Part shown: in pieces, positions 1-6,050 of the stretch
How the letters are laid out: the number at the start of each line of letters is the position of its first letter
Position numbering within the stretch: the stretch's first letter is position 1
Assembly (NCBI GenBank): GCA_003242525.1
Contig: QGUU01000163.1
Location: forward strand, 1-6,050
DNA from: Pseudomonadota bacterium
GTDB lineage: Bacteria; Pseudomonadota; Alphaproteobacteria; Rhizobiales; Rhizobiaceae
Reading direction: 5' to 3'
DNA length: 6,050 bases
Program-made: the position numbers and the translations under genes
Notes under the pieces: model-generated
What the model was told of the DNA's origin: nothing
The model's input: the letters and a program-made list of their open reading frames with translations, nothing else
Database searches by the model: none

Positions 1-869
1 CTTTAGCGCATCCATGGGGACCCCGCCGGTCCCGGCCCGGACTTGCCCGTCTCGCGCGCGATCCTCAGCGCATAGCCGCACAGTTCCTGTCGCCTGGCTT
101 CGTCGAGATAGGGGGCCGGCGCGCGTTCGACGACCTTCTGGTTGCGCCGCTGGATCGAGCAATCGCGCTCGAACAGATGCACGACATTGCCGTGCGTGTC
201 GCCCAGCACCTGCACCTCTATATGGCGGGCGCGCTCGACCAGCTTTTCGAGATAGACCTCGTCCTTGCCGAAGGCCGCCTTGGCTTCGCGTTTGCCTTCG
301 TTCACCTCGCGTGCAAGGTCTGCTTCCGAGCGGATGACGCGCATGCCGCGCCCGCCGCCGCCCCATGAGGCTTTCAGCATAAGGGGGTAGCCGATTTCGG
401 CCGCCAGCGCCTTGACCGCTTCCATGTCGTCCGGCAGCGGATCGGTCGCCGGCACCACCGGTACGCCCACCTCCATGGCGAGGTTGCGGGCCGCAACCTT
501 GTTGCCCAGCCTGCGCATCGTTTCCGGCCTGGGGCCGATGAAGAGGATGCCATTTTCGGAGCAGGCCTCGGCAAATTCCGGGCTTTCGGCAAGCAGTCCA
601 TAACCTGGGTGGATGGCGTCCGCGCCGCTGAGCTTGGCCACCCGAAGGATCTCGTCGATCGACAGGTAGCTTTCGATCGGGCCCATGTCCTTGGCCAGCC
701 ACGGCCCGCGACCGACCTGGTAGCTTTCGTCTGCCTTGAAGCGGTGCAGCGAGTATTTGTCCTCCTCCGCCCAGATCGCCACGGTCTTGATGCCAAGCTC
801 GGTGGCAGCACGAAAGACACGGATCGCGATCTCGGAACGGTTCGCGACAAGAATCTTGCTAATGGCCAA
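1..869 (-). CDS. pyc: Pyruvate carboxylase, N-terminal biotin carboxylase part; partial, apparent frameshift near window edge
   Basis: Pyruvate carboxylase makes oxaloacetate from pyruvate and bicarbonate using ATP and biotin, refilling the TCA cycle in the cytoplasm. From a TTG start at 869 the product begins MAISKILVANRSEIAIRVFR, the standard opening of the biotin carboxylase N-terminal domain. The ATP-grasp domain follows, with the glycine-rich ATP loop KASWGGGGRGMRVIR at residues 166-180, YLEKLVERARHIEVQ at 206-220 and FERDCSIQRRNQKVVERAPAPY at about 233-254. These segments favour pyruvate carboxylase over AccC or propionyl-CoA carboxylase. A full protein is about 1150 residues, so most of it lies beyond base 1. 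The reading frame is sound to codon 275 (base 45). It then runs into nonsense and a TAA at 3-5, whereas another frame regains AGT and MDA of the expected continuation. The gene sits downstream of a terminator, so it is probably transcribed separately from livJ. Identity is very likely; whether the gene is intact cannot be settled here. Confidence 0.88.
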
Positions 870-876
870 GGGGCTA

Positions 877-880
877 CTCC
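877..880 (-). promoter_or_regulatory. Ribosome binding site that fixes the TTG start of pyc
   Basis: GGAG on the minus strand lies 7 bases upstream of the TTG at 867-869, which opens the conserved N-terminus (Ala-Ile-Ser-Lys-Ile-Leu-Val-Ala-Asn). No ATG or GTG is available in frame between the terminator and this point. The only other in-frame start upstream, a TTG at 930-932, abuts the terminator U-tract and would add about 21 residues with no resemblance to the family. Confidence 0.7.
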
Positions 881-904
881 GAACGCCAGATTTGCGGGCG
901 CCAA

Positions 905-932
905 TGAATAGCGAGAAAATGCTGCAGCGCAA
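905..932 (-). promoter_or_regulatory. Weak candidate promoter for pyc
   Basis: On the minus strand TTGCGC (927-932) and TATTCA (905-910) are separated by 16 bases, a sigma-70-like arrangement between the livJ terminator and the pyc start. Each box matches only about half of the consensus. The argument is mainly positional: pyc needs a promoter if the preceding terminator is efficient, and there are only about 60 bases to hold it. This is inference. Confidence 0.2.
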
Positions 933-963
933 ACAAAAATGCCCGGCGCAACGCGCCGGGCAT
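931..963 (-). terminator. Rho-independent terminator of livJ / liv operon
   Basis: A perfect 11-bp GC-rich inverted repeat (939-949 with 953-963, ATGCCCGGCGC and its complement) closes a 3-base loop. On the minus strand it is followed directly by TTTTGTTT. It starts 24 bases beyond the livJ stop codon and precedes pyc, so it should end transcription of the transporter unit. The stem is symmetrical, but only the minus strand has the T-run immediately after it. Confidence 0.9.
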
Positions 964-986
964 CCGATTGCAGAAATGGCGGTCGG

Positions 987-2105
987 CTATTCCTTTTCGA
1001 AGTAGCCGATCTTGCCGTCGTCGCCCTTGCGCCATTCGTAGACGACGTAGTTACGGCCGGTGGTGTCACCCTTCTCGTCAAAGCTGATGTCGCCGATAAC
1101 GGTCTTCCAGGGGCCTTCCTTGCGGATGGTTTCGGCAACCACTACCGGATCGTTGGAGCCGGCCTTGTTGGCAGCCTGCACCATGACCTGAACGGCGGCA
1201 TAGGAGTAGAGCGTGTAAGCTTCCGGCTCGAAGCCCGAGGCACGGAACTTCTCCACCACTTCCTGCGCGGCAGGGTTGTTGCGCGGATCGGGTGCGAAGG
1301 TGTTCAGCGTTCCGATGATCGCGTCGCCTGCGATTGATGCCAGCTCGTTGGAAACGATGCCGTCACCCGAGAACAGCTTTGCGTTGAGGCCCTGGTCCGC
1401 CGCCTGGCGGATGATCAGGCCGGCTTCGGTGTGCAGGCCGCCCCAGTAGATCATGGTGACGCCGGCTTCCTTCATCTTGGCGATAAGGGCGGAGAAGTCC
1501 TTGTCGCCGATGTTGACGCCTTCGTACATGACCGGCTGCAAGCCATTGGCTTCAAGTGCCTTCTTGGTCTCGTCAGCCAGGCCCTGGCCATAAGGCGTCT
1601 TGTCGTGGACGACGGCGACCTTGGCATCCTTGAAATTGTCGACAATGTACTTGCCGGCGATGCCGCCCTGCTGGTCGTCACGGCCGCAGATGCGGAACAC
1701 GTTCGTCATGCCGCGCTCGGTAACCTGCGGGTTGGTGGCCGCCGGGGTGACCATCAGCAGGCCGTTCTCGGCATAAACCTCGGAGGCCGGAATGGTGACG
1801 CCCGAGTTGAAGTGCCCGTCAACGAACTTGACGCCATCGGCAACGAACTTGTTGGCGACGGAGATGCCCTGCTTGGGGTCGGAAACGTCGTCACCGATCG
1901 ACAGCACGATCTTCTCGCCGTTCATGCCGCCTGCTTCGTTGAGGTCGGCAACGGCCTGCTCCGCGCCCTTCTGCAGCTGCGCACCAAAGGCCGCGTTCGG
2001 GCCGGTGATCGGCGCGCCGACGCCTATGGTAATGTCAGCCCACGCGGTACCGCCGAACGCGACCAGCGCGGTCAAGGCGACGGCGGACAAAAGTGATTTC
2101 TTCAT
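987..2105 (-). CDS. livJ: Branched-chain amino acid ABC transporter, periplasmic substrate-binding protein (LivJ-type)
   Basis: This is the extracytoplasmic receptor of the transporter: it binds the amino acid in the periplasm and delivers it to LivH/LivM. The 372-residue product has a Sec signal peptide (Lys at 2-3, hydrophobic 5-18, probable cleavage after TAWA at 23). The mature protein starts [18 protein letters not shown], typical of type I periplasmic binding proteins. Segments that contact ligand in LivJ/LivK relatives are present: SGVTIPAS at 101-108, [10 protein letters not shown] at 120-129, TPYGQG at 170-175, [10 protein letters not shown] at 220-229 and FSGDG at 245-249. Only one cysteine (140) is visible, so the disulfide of E. 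coli LivJ cannot form. The ATG at 2105 has GGGAG 6 bases upstream (2112-2116). The gene is preceded by a 123-base spacer and followed by a terminator. Leucine/isoleucine/valine is the likely ligand class, but family members also bind other amino acids or amides, so specificity is inferred. Confidence 0.93.
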   Translation of the reverse strand: MKKSLLSAVALTALVAFGGTAWADITIGVGAPITGPNAAFGAQLQKGAEQAVADLNEAGGMNGEKIVLSIGDDVSDPKQGISVANKFVADGVKFVDGHFNSGVTIPASEVYAENGLLMVTPAATNPQVTERGMTNVFRICGRDDQQGGIAGKYIVDNFKDAKVAVVHDKTPYGQGLADETKKALEANGLQPVMYEGVNIGDKDFSALIAKMKEAGVTMIYWGGLHTEAGLIIRQAADQGLNAKLFSGDGIVSNELASIAGDAIIGTLNTFAPDPRNNPAAQEVVEKFRASGFEPEAYTLYSYAAVQVMVQAANKAGSNDPVVVAETIRKEGPWKTVIGDISFDEKGDTTGRNYVVYEWRKGDDGKIGYFEKE

Positions 2106-2164
2106 GGAACGCTCCCATTAACCGAGTGGGCCTGGATGATGGCTTTCATGCGATGCCCACCCAT
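2102..2164 (-). other. Possible leader ORF overlapping the livJ start
   Basis: An in-frame ATG at 2164 opens a 20-codon ORF whose TGA (2102-2104) overlaps the livJ ATG as ATGA. A second in-frame ATG at 2149 would give 15 codons and has a weak GGTGGG 6 bases upstream; the first ATG has no visible Shine-Dalgarno. The peptide contains two adjacent Ile codons and two Val codons but no Leu. This could be chance. It is listed because the stop-start overlap and the branched-chain codons would suit a translationally coupled leader. Confidence 0.2.
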
Positions 2165-2228
2165 ATCGCAGAAAGCGTACTTTGCCCATTTTCGGGACTT
2201 TGTCACGCCGTTTCGTCCCGAATCGACG
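2106..2228 (-). promoter_or_regulatory. Leader/intergenic region upstream of livJ
   Basis: This 123-base gap is the only real spacer within the transporter cluster and the place for a livJ-specific promoter or processing site. A GTGACA (close to the TTGACA -35 box) lies in the loop of the hairpin at 2191-2222, but no convincing -10 follows at 16-18 bases. CGATAT at about 2163-2168 resembles the -10 of rhizobial promoters but lacks a partner -35. Two further inverted repeats lie nearer livJ: TGCGAT/ATCGCA (2149-2154 with 2165-2170) and GTGGGC/GCCCAC (2126-2131 with 2155-2160). Binding proteins are commonly made in excess of their membrane partners, and an internal promoter or mRNA-stabilising hairpin here would fit that; this part is inference. 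Confidence 0.4.
2191..2222 (-). terminator. Intercistronic hairpin between the small membrane protein gene and livJ
   Basis: TTCGGGAC (2191-2198) and GTCCCGAA (2215-2222) form a perfect 8-bp stem around a 16-base loop, beginning 6 bases after the stop codon of the upstream gene. On the minus strand it is followed by AAAATGGGC rather than a T-run, so it is not a canonical intrinsic terminator. It could be a partial terminator, a 3'-end stabiliser of the livMGF message, or a regulator site. The inverted repeat is clear; its function is unknown. Confidence 0.4.
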
Positions 2229-2588
2229 TTAATCATGAACGTCAGCCCTCGGCTTCCATGAGAGCGGAGAGGTTCGCTCATAGAGCCAGTGATACTGGGT
2301 GACCATCTGGTTCGTACGCGTATAGCGGAACCCGAGGAACCCAAGGATCATCAGCACGACCGTGTCGACGACATAGTATTGCAACGAGAACATCGTGCCT
2401 TCGAACAGTGCATGATGGATGAAGCGGACGGCTATGCCCAGCCCCAGCATGTAGAGAAACAGCGTCAAGTGCGGGCGCCAGGTCTGGGCGCAGGCCTTGC
2501 CTGTCATCCATGCCGCCCAGCCGCCCAACAGAACCGTGATGAACAGGAACTGCCAGATCGAGGGCTCTTCGTGGAGGATGCCTTGCAT
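2229..2588 (-). CDS. Small three-helix membrane protein of unknown function in the liv cluster (DUF6867-like)
   Basis: The 119-residue product has three hydrophobic stretches long enough to cross the membrane (about 11-29, 41-60 and 70-88), a short N-terminus with two Glu, and a polar C-terminal tail (about 90-119) rich in Tyr, Trp, Arg and Thr. No signal peptide or catalytic motif is seen. The ATG at 2588 has GGGAG 9 bases upstream (2598-2602), and the gene begins 18 bases after the livF stop, so it is co-transcribed with the transporter. From memory, a conserved protein of this size and context in Rhizobiales carries the name DUF6867; I could not check the assignment. Its position between the ATPase and binding-protein genes suggests an accessory role in the importer (assembly, stability or regulation of the permease), which is inference only. 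Coding status is well supported by length, ribosome binding site and hydrophobic pattern. Confidence 0.82.
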   Translation of the reverse strand: MQGILHEEPSIWQFLFITVLLGGWAAWMTGKACAQTWRPHLTLFLYMLGLGIAVRFIHHALFEGTMFSLQYYVVDTVVLMILGFLGFRYTRTNQMVTQYHWLYERTSPLSWKPRADVHD

Positions 2589-2606
2589 GGTTTCAGACTC
2601 CCGGCC

Positions 2607-3335
2607 TCAATGATGTCCGCCTTCGAGATAGGCCGCGCGCACTTCCGGATTGGCAAGCAGTTCCTTGCCGGTGCCGGCCATGGTGATGTTGCCGTTGACC
2701 ATGACATAGCCCCGATGGGCGAGCTTGAGTGCGCCGAACGCGTTCTGCTCGACGAGAAACACCGTCAATTTCTGGGTGCGGTTCAGTTCCGCGATGGCGT
2801 CGAAGATCTGCTTGACGATGAGCGGCGCAAGGCCGAGTGACGGCTCGTCCAGAAGGAGAAGCCTGGGCCGCGCCATGAGTGCCCGGCCGATGGAGAGCAT
2901 CTGCTGCTCCCCGCCAGAAAGCGTTCCGCCGCGCTGGTTGAGGCGCTCCTTCAGGCGGGGGAACAGCGCGAACACCTTCTCGACGTCCTCGTCATAATAT
3001 TTGAGGTTGTCGAGGCCGGCGCCCATCTGCAGATTTTCCATCACCGTCATGCGCGGGAAGATGCGGCGGCCTTCCGGCGACTGCGCGATGCGCAGGCGGG
3101 CGATTTCGTGCGTCGGCATACGGGTTATGTCGATGCCGTTGAAGGTTATGGTACCACTGCGTGCCCGCGGGTCTCCGCAGATGGTCATCATCAGCGTTGA
3201 CTTGCCTGCGCCATTGGCGCCGATCAAAGTCACGATCTCGCCTTCGTTGACCGAAATGTCGACGCCGTTCAATGCACGGATATTGCCGTAATAGGTATGG
3301 ACGCCCCTGACGTCCAGCAGCGGTTGGCCGGCCAT
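2607..3335 (-). CDS. livF: Branched-chain amino acid ABC transporter, ATP-binding protein LivF
   Basis: One of the two cytoplasmic ATPases that pair to drive import through LivH/LivM. The 242-residue length is usual for LivF. Visible motifs: Walker A GANGAGKST at 39-47, Q-loop IAQSPEGRRIFP at 83-94 with Gln 85, signature LSGGEQQ at 139-145 and Walker B LLLLDEP at 159-165 with catalytic Glu 164. The switch position reads VEQN (195-198), with Gln in place of the usual His, as is characteristic of LivF proteins. The ending with ANPEVRAAYLEGG is also typical of the family. The ATG at 3335 overlaps the livG TAA by one base (TAATG), with GGAGGG 8 bases upstream (3344-3349) inside the end of livG, so translation is probably coupled. 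The gene appears intact. Confidence 0.95.
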   Translation of the reverse strand: MAGQPLLDVRGVHTYYGNIRALNGVDISVNEGEIVTLIGANGAGKSTLMMTICGDPRARSGTITFNGIDITRMPTHEIARLRIAQSPEGRRIFPRMTVMENLQMGAGLDNLKYYDEDVEKVFALFPRLKERLNQRGGTLSGGEQQMLSIGRALMARPRLLLLDEPSLGLAPLIVKQIFDAIAELNRTQKLTVFLVEQNAFGALKLAHRGYVMVNGNITMAGTGKELLANPEVRAAYLEGGHH

Positions 3336-4753
3336 TACTTGCGCCCTCCACGCTTGCCTGCGGCAGATCCGGCCCGGCCGGTCCCATTTCCGCCTGTCTT
3401 CGTCCCGCCAGCCTTCGCGGCCTGCCTTGCCAGGATTTTCGCCTGACCGACCCAGTCTTCGCGAGCGATCCGCCCGTCAAAGTCGAGATAGGCTTCAGCG
3501 GCCTCGATATCGGCTTTCTTCCACGCGGCAATCTGATCGAAGTGGAAGATGCCGTGCTCGTTCAGCTTCTTCTTGTTCACCGGCCCGATGCCCTTGATGG
3601 CAAGCAGATCGTCTTCCTTGCCGCCCCGCGGGGCCGGCAAACGGTTGGATATGCCCGCGGATGCCGGTTTCGCCGCCTTCCCGGGTGGCTTCTTTCCGGG
3701 CATCGGGCTCGTCTTGGCTGCTGCAGCCTTGCTTTCGGCTTGGGCTTCGACCTGCGCGGCCTTGGAAGCGCCCTTTTCAACGAGGACGCGTTCGCCTTCG
3801 TCGGCATGTTCCATCGTGTCCGAAACCGGACCCGCCATCATCGACGCGGAACTGGCCGGCCCGTGTTCGGGGTCGGGGCCCAGGTCGAGCTTCTCTATCA
3901 CGTCTTCATCGCCGACTTCCGTCAGGACCGTCTCGACCTCTTCGTCGTCGACACCGAGATAGGCCGCTATGACCCGCGGGTCGGTGCGGACGGTCTCCGG
4001 GTCGCCGTCGGAGATCTTGCGGCCATACTCAAGCACCACGACATGGTCGGAAATCTGCATCACCACCGACATGTCGTGCTCGATGAGAAGGATCGAGGTG
4101 CCGGTGCTCTTGATGTCCATCAGCAGGGCGTTGAGCGCCAGCGATTCTTTCGGGTTGAGGCCGGCGGCAGGCTCGTCCAGGCAAAGGAGCTCCGGCCCCG
4201 TGCACATTGCGCGCGCGATCTCCAGGCGGCGTTGAGCGCCATAGGGCAGGTCACCCGCGGGATCGTCGGCGCGATCAACGAGGTCCGCCTTTTCCAGCCA
4301 ATGGTGCGCCAGATCAATCGATTCCGCATCGGCCTGCTTGTAGGACGAAAAGCCGAACAGGCCCAGGAACGAGTAGCCCGAAGCCTTCATCAGCTTGTTG
4401 TGCTGCGCGACGAGCAGATTCTCCAGTACGGTCATGCCGGAAAACAGGCGGATGTTCTGGAAGGTTCGCGCCACCTTGGCGTGCGCCGGAATCTCGTGAT
4501 TGGGCAGGCGCTCGAGCAGGTAGGTCGACCCATCCCTGCGGGTAAGGGTGATCATCCCTTCCGTCGGCTTGTAGAAGCCGGTGATGCAGTTGAACACCGT
4601 GGTCTTGCCGGCGCCGTTCGGCCCGATCAGCGCCGTGATATCGCCGCGCCTGGCCTGGAAGGAAAGATCGCCGATCGCAACGAGTCCGCCGAATTTCATC
4701 GACAGGTGCTCGACGTTGAGAATGGTGTCAGTCATCGTCTGGCTCGTATCCAT
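3335..4753 (-). CDS. livG: Branched-chain amino acid ABC transporter ATPase LivG fused to a C-terminal helix-hairpin-helix domain
   Basis: Residues 1 to about 267 form a complete LivG ATPase: Walker A GPNGAGKTT at 44-52, Q-loop RTFQNIRLF at 96-104 with Gln 99, signature LPYGAQRRLEIARA at 169-182 (the relaxed LivG form of LSGGQ), Walker B LLCLDEP at 189-195 with Glu 194, and switch His 226 in IEHDMS. The family C-terminus VIAAYLG is at 261-267. LivG normally ends near 250-295 residues; this one runs to 472. A linker (about 268-380) begins acidic and becomes Ala/Lys/Pro-rich. A compact module (about 381-441) then has the helix-hairpin-helix core LLAIKGIGPVNKKKLNEHGI, followed by FHFDQIAAW, FDGRIAREDWVGQAK. 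A basic Gly/Lys/Arg tail ends the protein. The ATG at 4753 overlaps the livM TGA (TGATG) and has AAGGAAGG about 9 bases upstream. An alternative ATG at 4735 would match the usual LivG N-terminus (MTDTILNVEHLSMKFGG) but has a weaker ribosome site. Confidence 0.94.
   Translation of the reverse strand: MDTSQTMTDTILNVEHLSMKFGGLVAIGDLSFQARRGDITALIGPNGAGKTTVFNCITGFYKPTEGMITLTRRDGSTYLLERLPNHEIPAHAKVARTFQNIRLFSGMTVLENLLVAQHNKLMKASGYSFLGLFGFSSYKQADAESIDLAHHWLEKADLVDRADDPAGDLPYGAQRRLEIARAMCTGPELLCLDEPAAGLNPKESLALNALLMDIKSTGTSILLIEHDMSVVMQISDHVVVLEYGRKISDGDPETVRTDPRVIAAYLGVDDEEVETVLTEVGDEDVIEKLDLGPDPEHGPASSASMMAGPVSDTMEHADEGERVLVEKGASKAAQVEAQAESKAAAAKTSPMPGKKPPGKAAKPASAGISNRLPAPRGGKEDDLLAIKGIGPVNKKKLNEHGIFHFDQIAAWKKADIEAAEAYLDFDGRIAREDWVGQAKILARQAAKAGGTKTGGNGTGRAGSAAGKRGGRK
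3419..3613 (-). other. Helix-hairpin-helix module encoded in the 3' part of livG
   Basis: Codons 381-445 encode a GIGPVNKKKLNEHGI hairpin followed by a Phe-Asp-Gln-Ile-Ala-Ala-Trp helix and a segment ending GRIAREDWVGQAKILA. This pattern resembles the C-terminal extensions that alphaproteobacteria attach to proteins such as ribosomal protein L21 and the NuoE subunit of complex I (recalled, not searched), often described as a flap-endonuclease-like H3TH region. Such hairpins usually bind the DNA or RNA backbone without sequence specificity, but may serve protein contacts here. No nuclease active-site residues are recognisable. Confidence 0.75.
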
Positions 4754-6050
4754 CAGCCGTGACCTTCCTTGGTGAAGGAGGCTGCTATCGCCTTGCGCTC
4801 TTTCAGGAATGCAGTCGGTTCACGGCTGGCAACGAATCCTCGTGGCTTCCAGACCATGACGAAGACCATGGCCAGGCCGAACAGGAGCATGCGGAAGAGT
4901 TCCGGTGTGAAATCCGGGCCAAATATGGCCTTGAGAAAATCCAGTTCGCGCAGGATTTCGGTGCCGCCGATCATCAGTGCCGCCGCGACCGCTATGCCGG
5001 TGAGTGAGCCCATTCCTCCCAGAACCACGATGGCCAGTATGATGGCCGACTCGATGAAGATGAAGGATTCCGGCGAGACGAAACCCTGACGGGCGGCGAA
5101 GAATGAGCCGGCAAAGCCGCCGAACGTGGCGCCGATGGCGAATGCCGTCAGCTTGGTCGTGGTTGTATTGATGCCAAGCGAGCGGCAGGCGATCTCATCC
5201 TCGCGCAGGGCCTCCCAGGCGCGTCCGACCGGCAGGCGCCGCAGCCGTATGGTCACGAAGGCAGTAAGCAGGCACAGAAGCAGGATGAGATAGTAGAGGA
5301 AGATCTTGTAGTAGGCGCCCGAGGCGGCGATGCCGAGCACCTTGCCGATGTAGTTGGGGTCGGAGACGTTGAACGACATCAGGCCAAAGAAGGATACTTT
5401 CGGAATGCCGGAAATACCGGCCGATCCATTGGTCACCTCGCGCCAGTTGATCAGCACCAGCCGGATGATCTCGCCGAAGGCAAGAGTCACGATCGCCAGA
5501 TAGTCGCCGCGCAGGCGAAGCACCGGAAAGCCGAGGATGACGCCCCACAACGCGGCCATGATTCCAGCGCAGGGCAGCAGGATCCAGAAGGACAGCCCGA
5601 AATGCGAAGCCAGAAGGGCGTAGGAATAGGCGCCCACCGCATAGAAGGCGACGTAGCCCAGGTCGAGCAGGCCTGCCAGCCCGATGACGATGTTAAGCCC
5701 CCAGGCCAGCATCACATAGATGAGGATCTGGATGCCGAAATTGTCGACCCATTTCAGAGAGCCCTGGAAGCCGAACAACAGCACCGAAACGATCGGGAAG
5801 AGGAACAGCACCGCGATGCCGATCGCGTTGAAGTTGCGGCGGATGAAGCCCGGCTCGGCGACCACGGTCGGCGCCTGGGCCTTTTCGGCCTTGGCGCGCT
5901 CCATGGCAGGCTGGATGAAGCCGGAATATATGAAGCGGCCGAGCATGGTGATTGCGACAACCGCCGCAAGCAGACCCCAGCGCTGGACGAGTATGACCTC
6001 GTTGCGAATCTCCTGGCGGGCTTGTAGCCCGACCACCAGCAGCAAAAGCA
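4753..6050 (-). CDS. livM: Branched-chain amino acid ABC transporter, permease protein LivM (5'-truncated by window edge)
   Basis: LivM is one of the two inner-membrane permeases forming the translocation path with LivH. At least 430 residues are encoded here, and the frame is open to the window edge. The only start codon near the edge is a TTG at 6043-6045 inside a hydrophobic segment, so the true start is very probably upstream. After an N-terminal region with two hydrophobic spans (about 20-42 and 74-94) joined by a charged cytoplasmic-looking linker, the core permease has several helices. It contains hallmark segments: [20 protein letters not shown] at 116-135, [20 protein letters not shown] at 173-192, the EAA-type loop [19 protein letters not shown] at 274-292 that docks on the ATPases, and [16 protein letters not shown] at 315-330. 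The last hydrophobic span is at about 384-399, followed by a charged tail. The TGA overlaps the livG ATG. The protein resembles E. coli LivM in these blocks and in its extended N-terminus. livH would be expected further upstream. Confidence 0.94.
   Translation of the reverse strand, partial: LLLLVVGLQARQEIRNEVILVQRWGLLAAVVAITMLGRFIYSGFIQPAMERAKAEKAQAPTVVAEPGFIRRNFNAIGIAVLFLFPIVSVLLFGFQGSLKWVDNFGIQILIYVMLAWGLNIVIGLAGLLDLGYVAFYAVGAYSYALLASHFGLSFWILLPCAGIMAALWGVILGFPVLRLRGDYLAIVTLAFGEIIRLVLINWREVTNGSAGISGIPKVSFFGLMSFNVSDPNYIGKVLGIAASGAYYKIFLYYLILLLCLLTAFVTIRLRRLPVGRAWEALREDEIACRSLGINTTTTKLTAFAIGATFGGFAGSFFAARQGFVSPESFIFIESAIILAIVVLGGMGSLTGIAVAAALMIGGTEILRELDFLKAIFGPDFTPELFRMLLFGLAMVFVMVWKPRGFVASREPTAFLKERKAIAASFTKEGHG

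Noticed and set aside
870..932. Upstream extension of pyc to a TTG at 930-932
   Set aside because: It would start directly against the terminator U-tract, adds residues unlike the family and has no good ribosome site; the TTG at 869 is better supported.
374..1138. Minus-strand frame of 254 codons overlapping pyc and livJ
   Set aside because: It runs through the terminator and out of frame through both real genes; the product is Arg/Ser/Pro-rich and unlike any protein.
1431..2096. Plus-strand open frame of 221 codons opposite livJ
   Set aside because: Antisense shadow of livJ, with repetitive Val/Asp/Gly/Leu composition caused by the complementary codons.
3614..3952. Frameshift joining livG to a separate downstream gene
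   Set aside because: The frame is continuous from the ATPase through the linker and module, and the livF ribosome site and start overlap its stop, so a genuine single gene is the simpler reading.
3542..4762. Long plus-strand open frame of 406 codons opposite livG
   Set aside because: It lies wholly antisense to a certain livG and looks like the codon-bias mirror of a high-GC gene; its translation shows no family resemblance.
6043..6045. TTG as the true start of livM
   Set aside because: It falls inside a hydrophobic segment in a frame that stays open to the window edge, and no ribosome site can be assessed in the five bases left; the gene is best treated as truncated.

Overview
The window is a high-GC stretch with every supported gene on the minus strand. 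It looks like chromosomal DNA of an alphaproteobacterium of the Rhizobiales (Hyphomicrobiales), close to Mesorhizobium-type genomes. That placement is an inference from the rhizobial character of the pyruvate carboxylase N-terminus, the liv gene order with a small membrane protein between livF and livJ, and a helix-hairpin-helix module of a kind common in alphaproteobacterial proteins.

Read in the direction of transcription (high to low coordinates), the window opens inside livM, the second permease of a branched-chain amino acid ABC importer, whose 5' end lies beyond base 6050. It is followed by livG (ATPase, with an unusual long C-terminal extension), livF (second ATPase), a three-helix membrane protein of unknown function, a 123-base leader with hairpins and a possible small leader ORF, then livJ (periplasmic binding protein). 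A strong intrinsic terminator at about 931-963 closes the unit. livM/livG and livG/livF overlap by one base (TGATG and TAATG), so they are probably translationally coupled. livH, the partner permease, is not in the window and would be expected upstream of livM.

Below the terminator a separate gene, pyruvate carboxylase (pyc), starts at a TTG codon at 869 with a good Shine-Dalgarno sequence. Its first 275 codons read as an intact biotin carboxylase N-terminus, but at about base 44 the frame is lost. The remaining bases keep only a partly recognisable match in another frame, consistent with sequence error at a contig end or with a damaged gene.

Together livJ captures leucine, isoleucine, valine or related ligands in the periplasm, LivH/LivM form the membrane channel, and LivG/LivF power transport. 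The most unusual item is the LivG protein: at 472 residues it is nearly twice the usual size, with a charged, Ala/Pro-rich linker, a helix-hairpin-helix module resembling C-terminal extensions of other alphaproteobacterial proteins, and a basic Gly/Lys/Arg tail. No mobile element, CRISPR array, tRNA or rRNA was seen.
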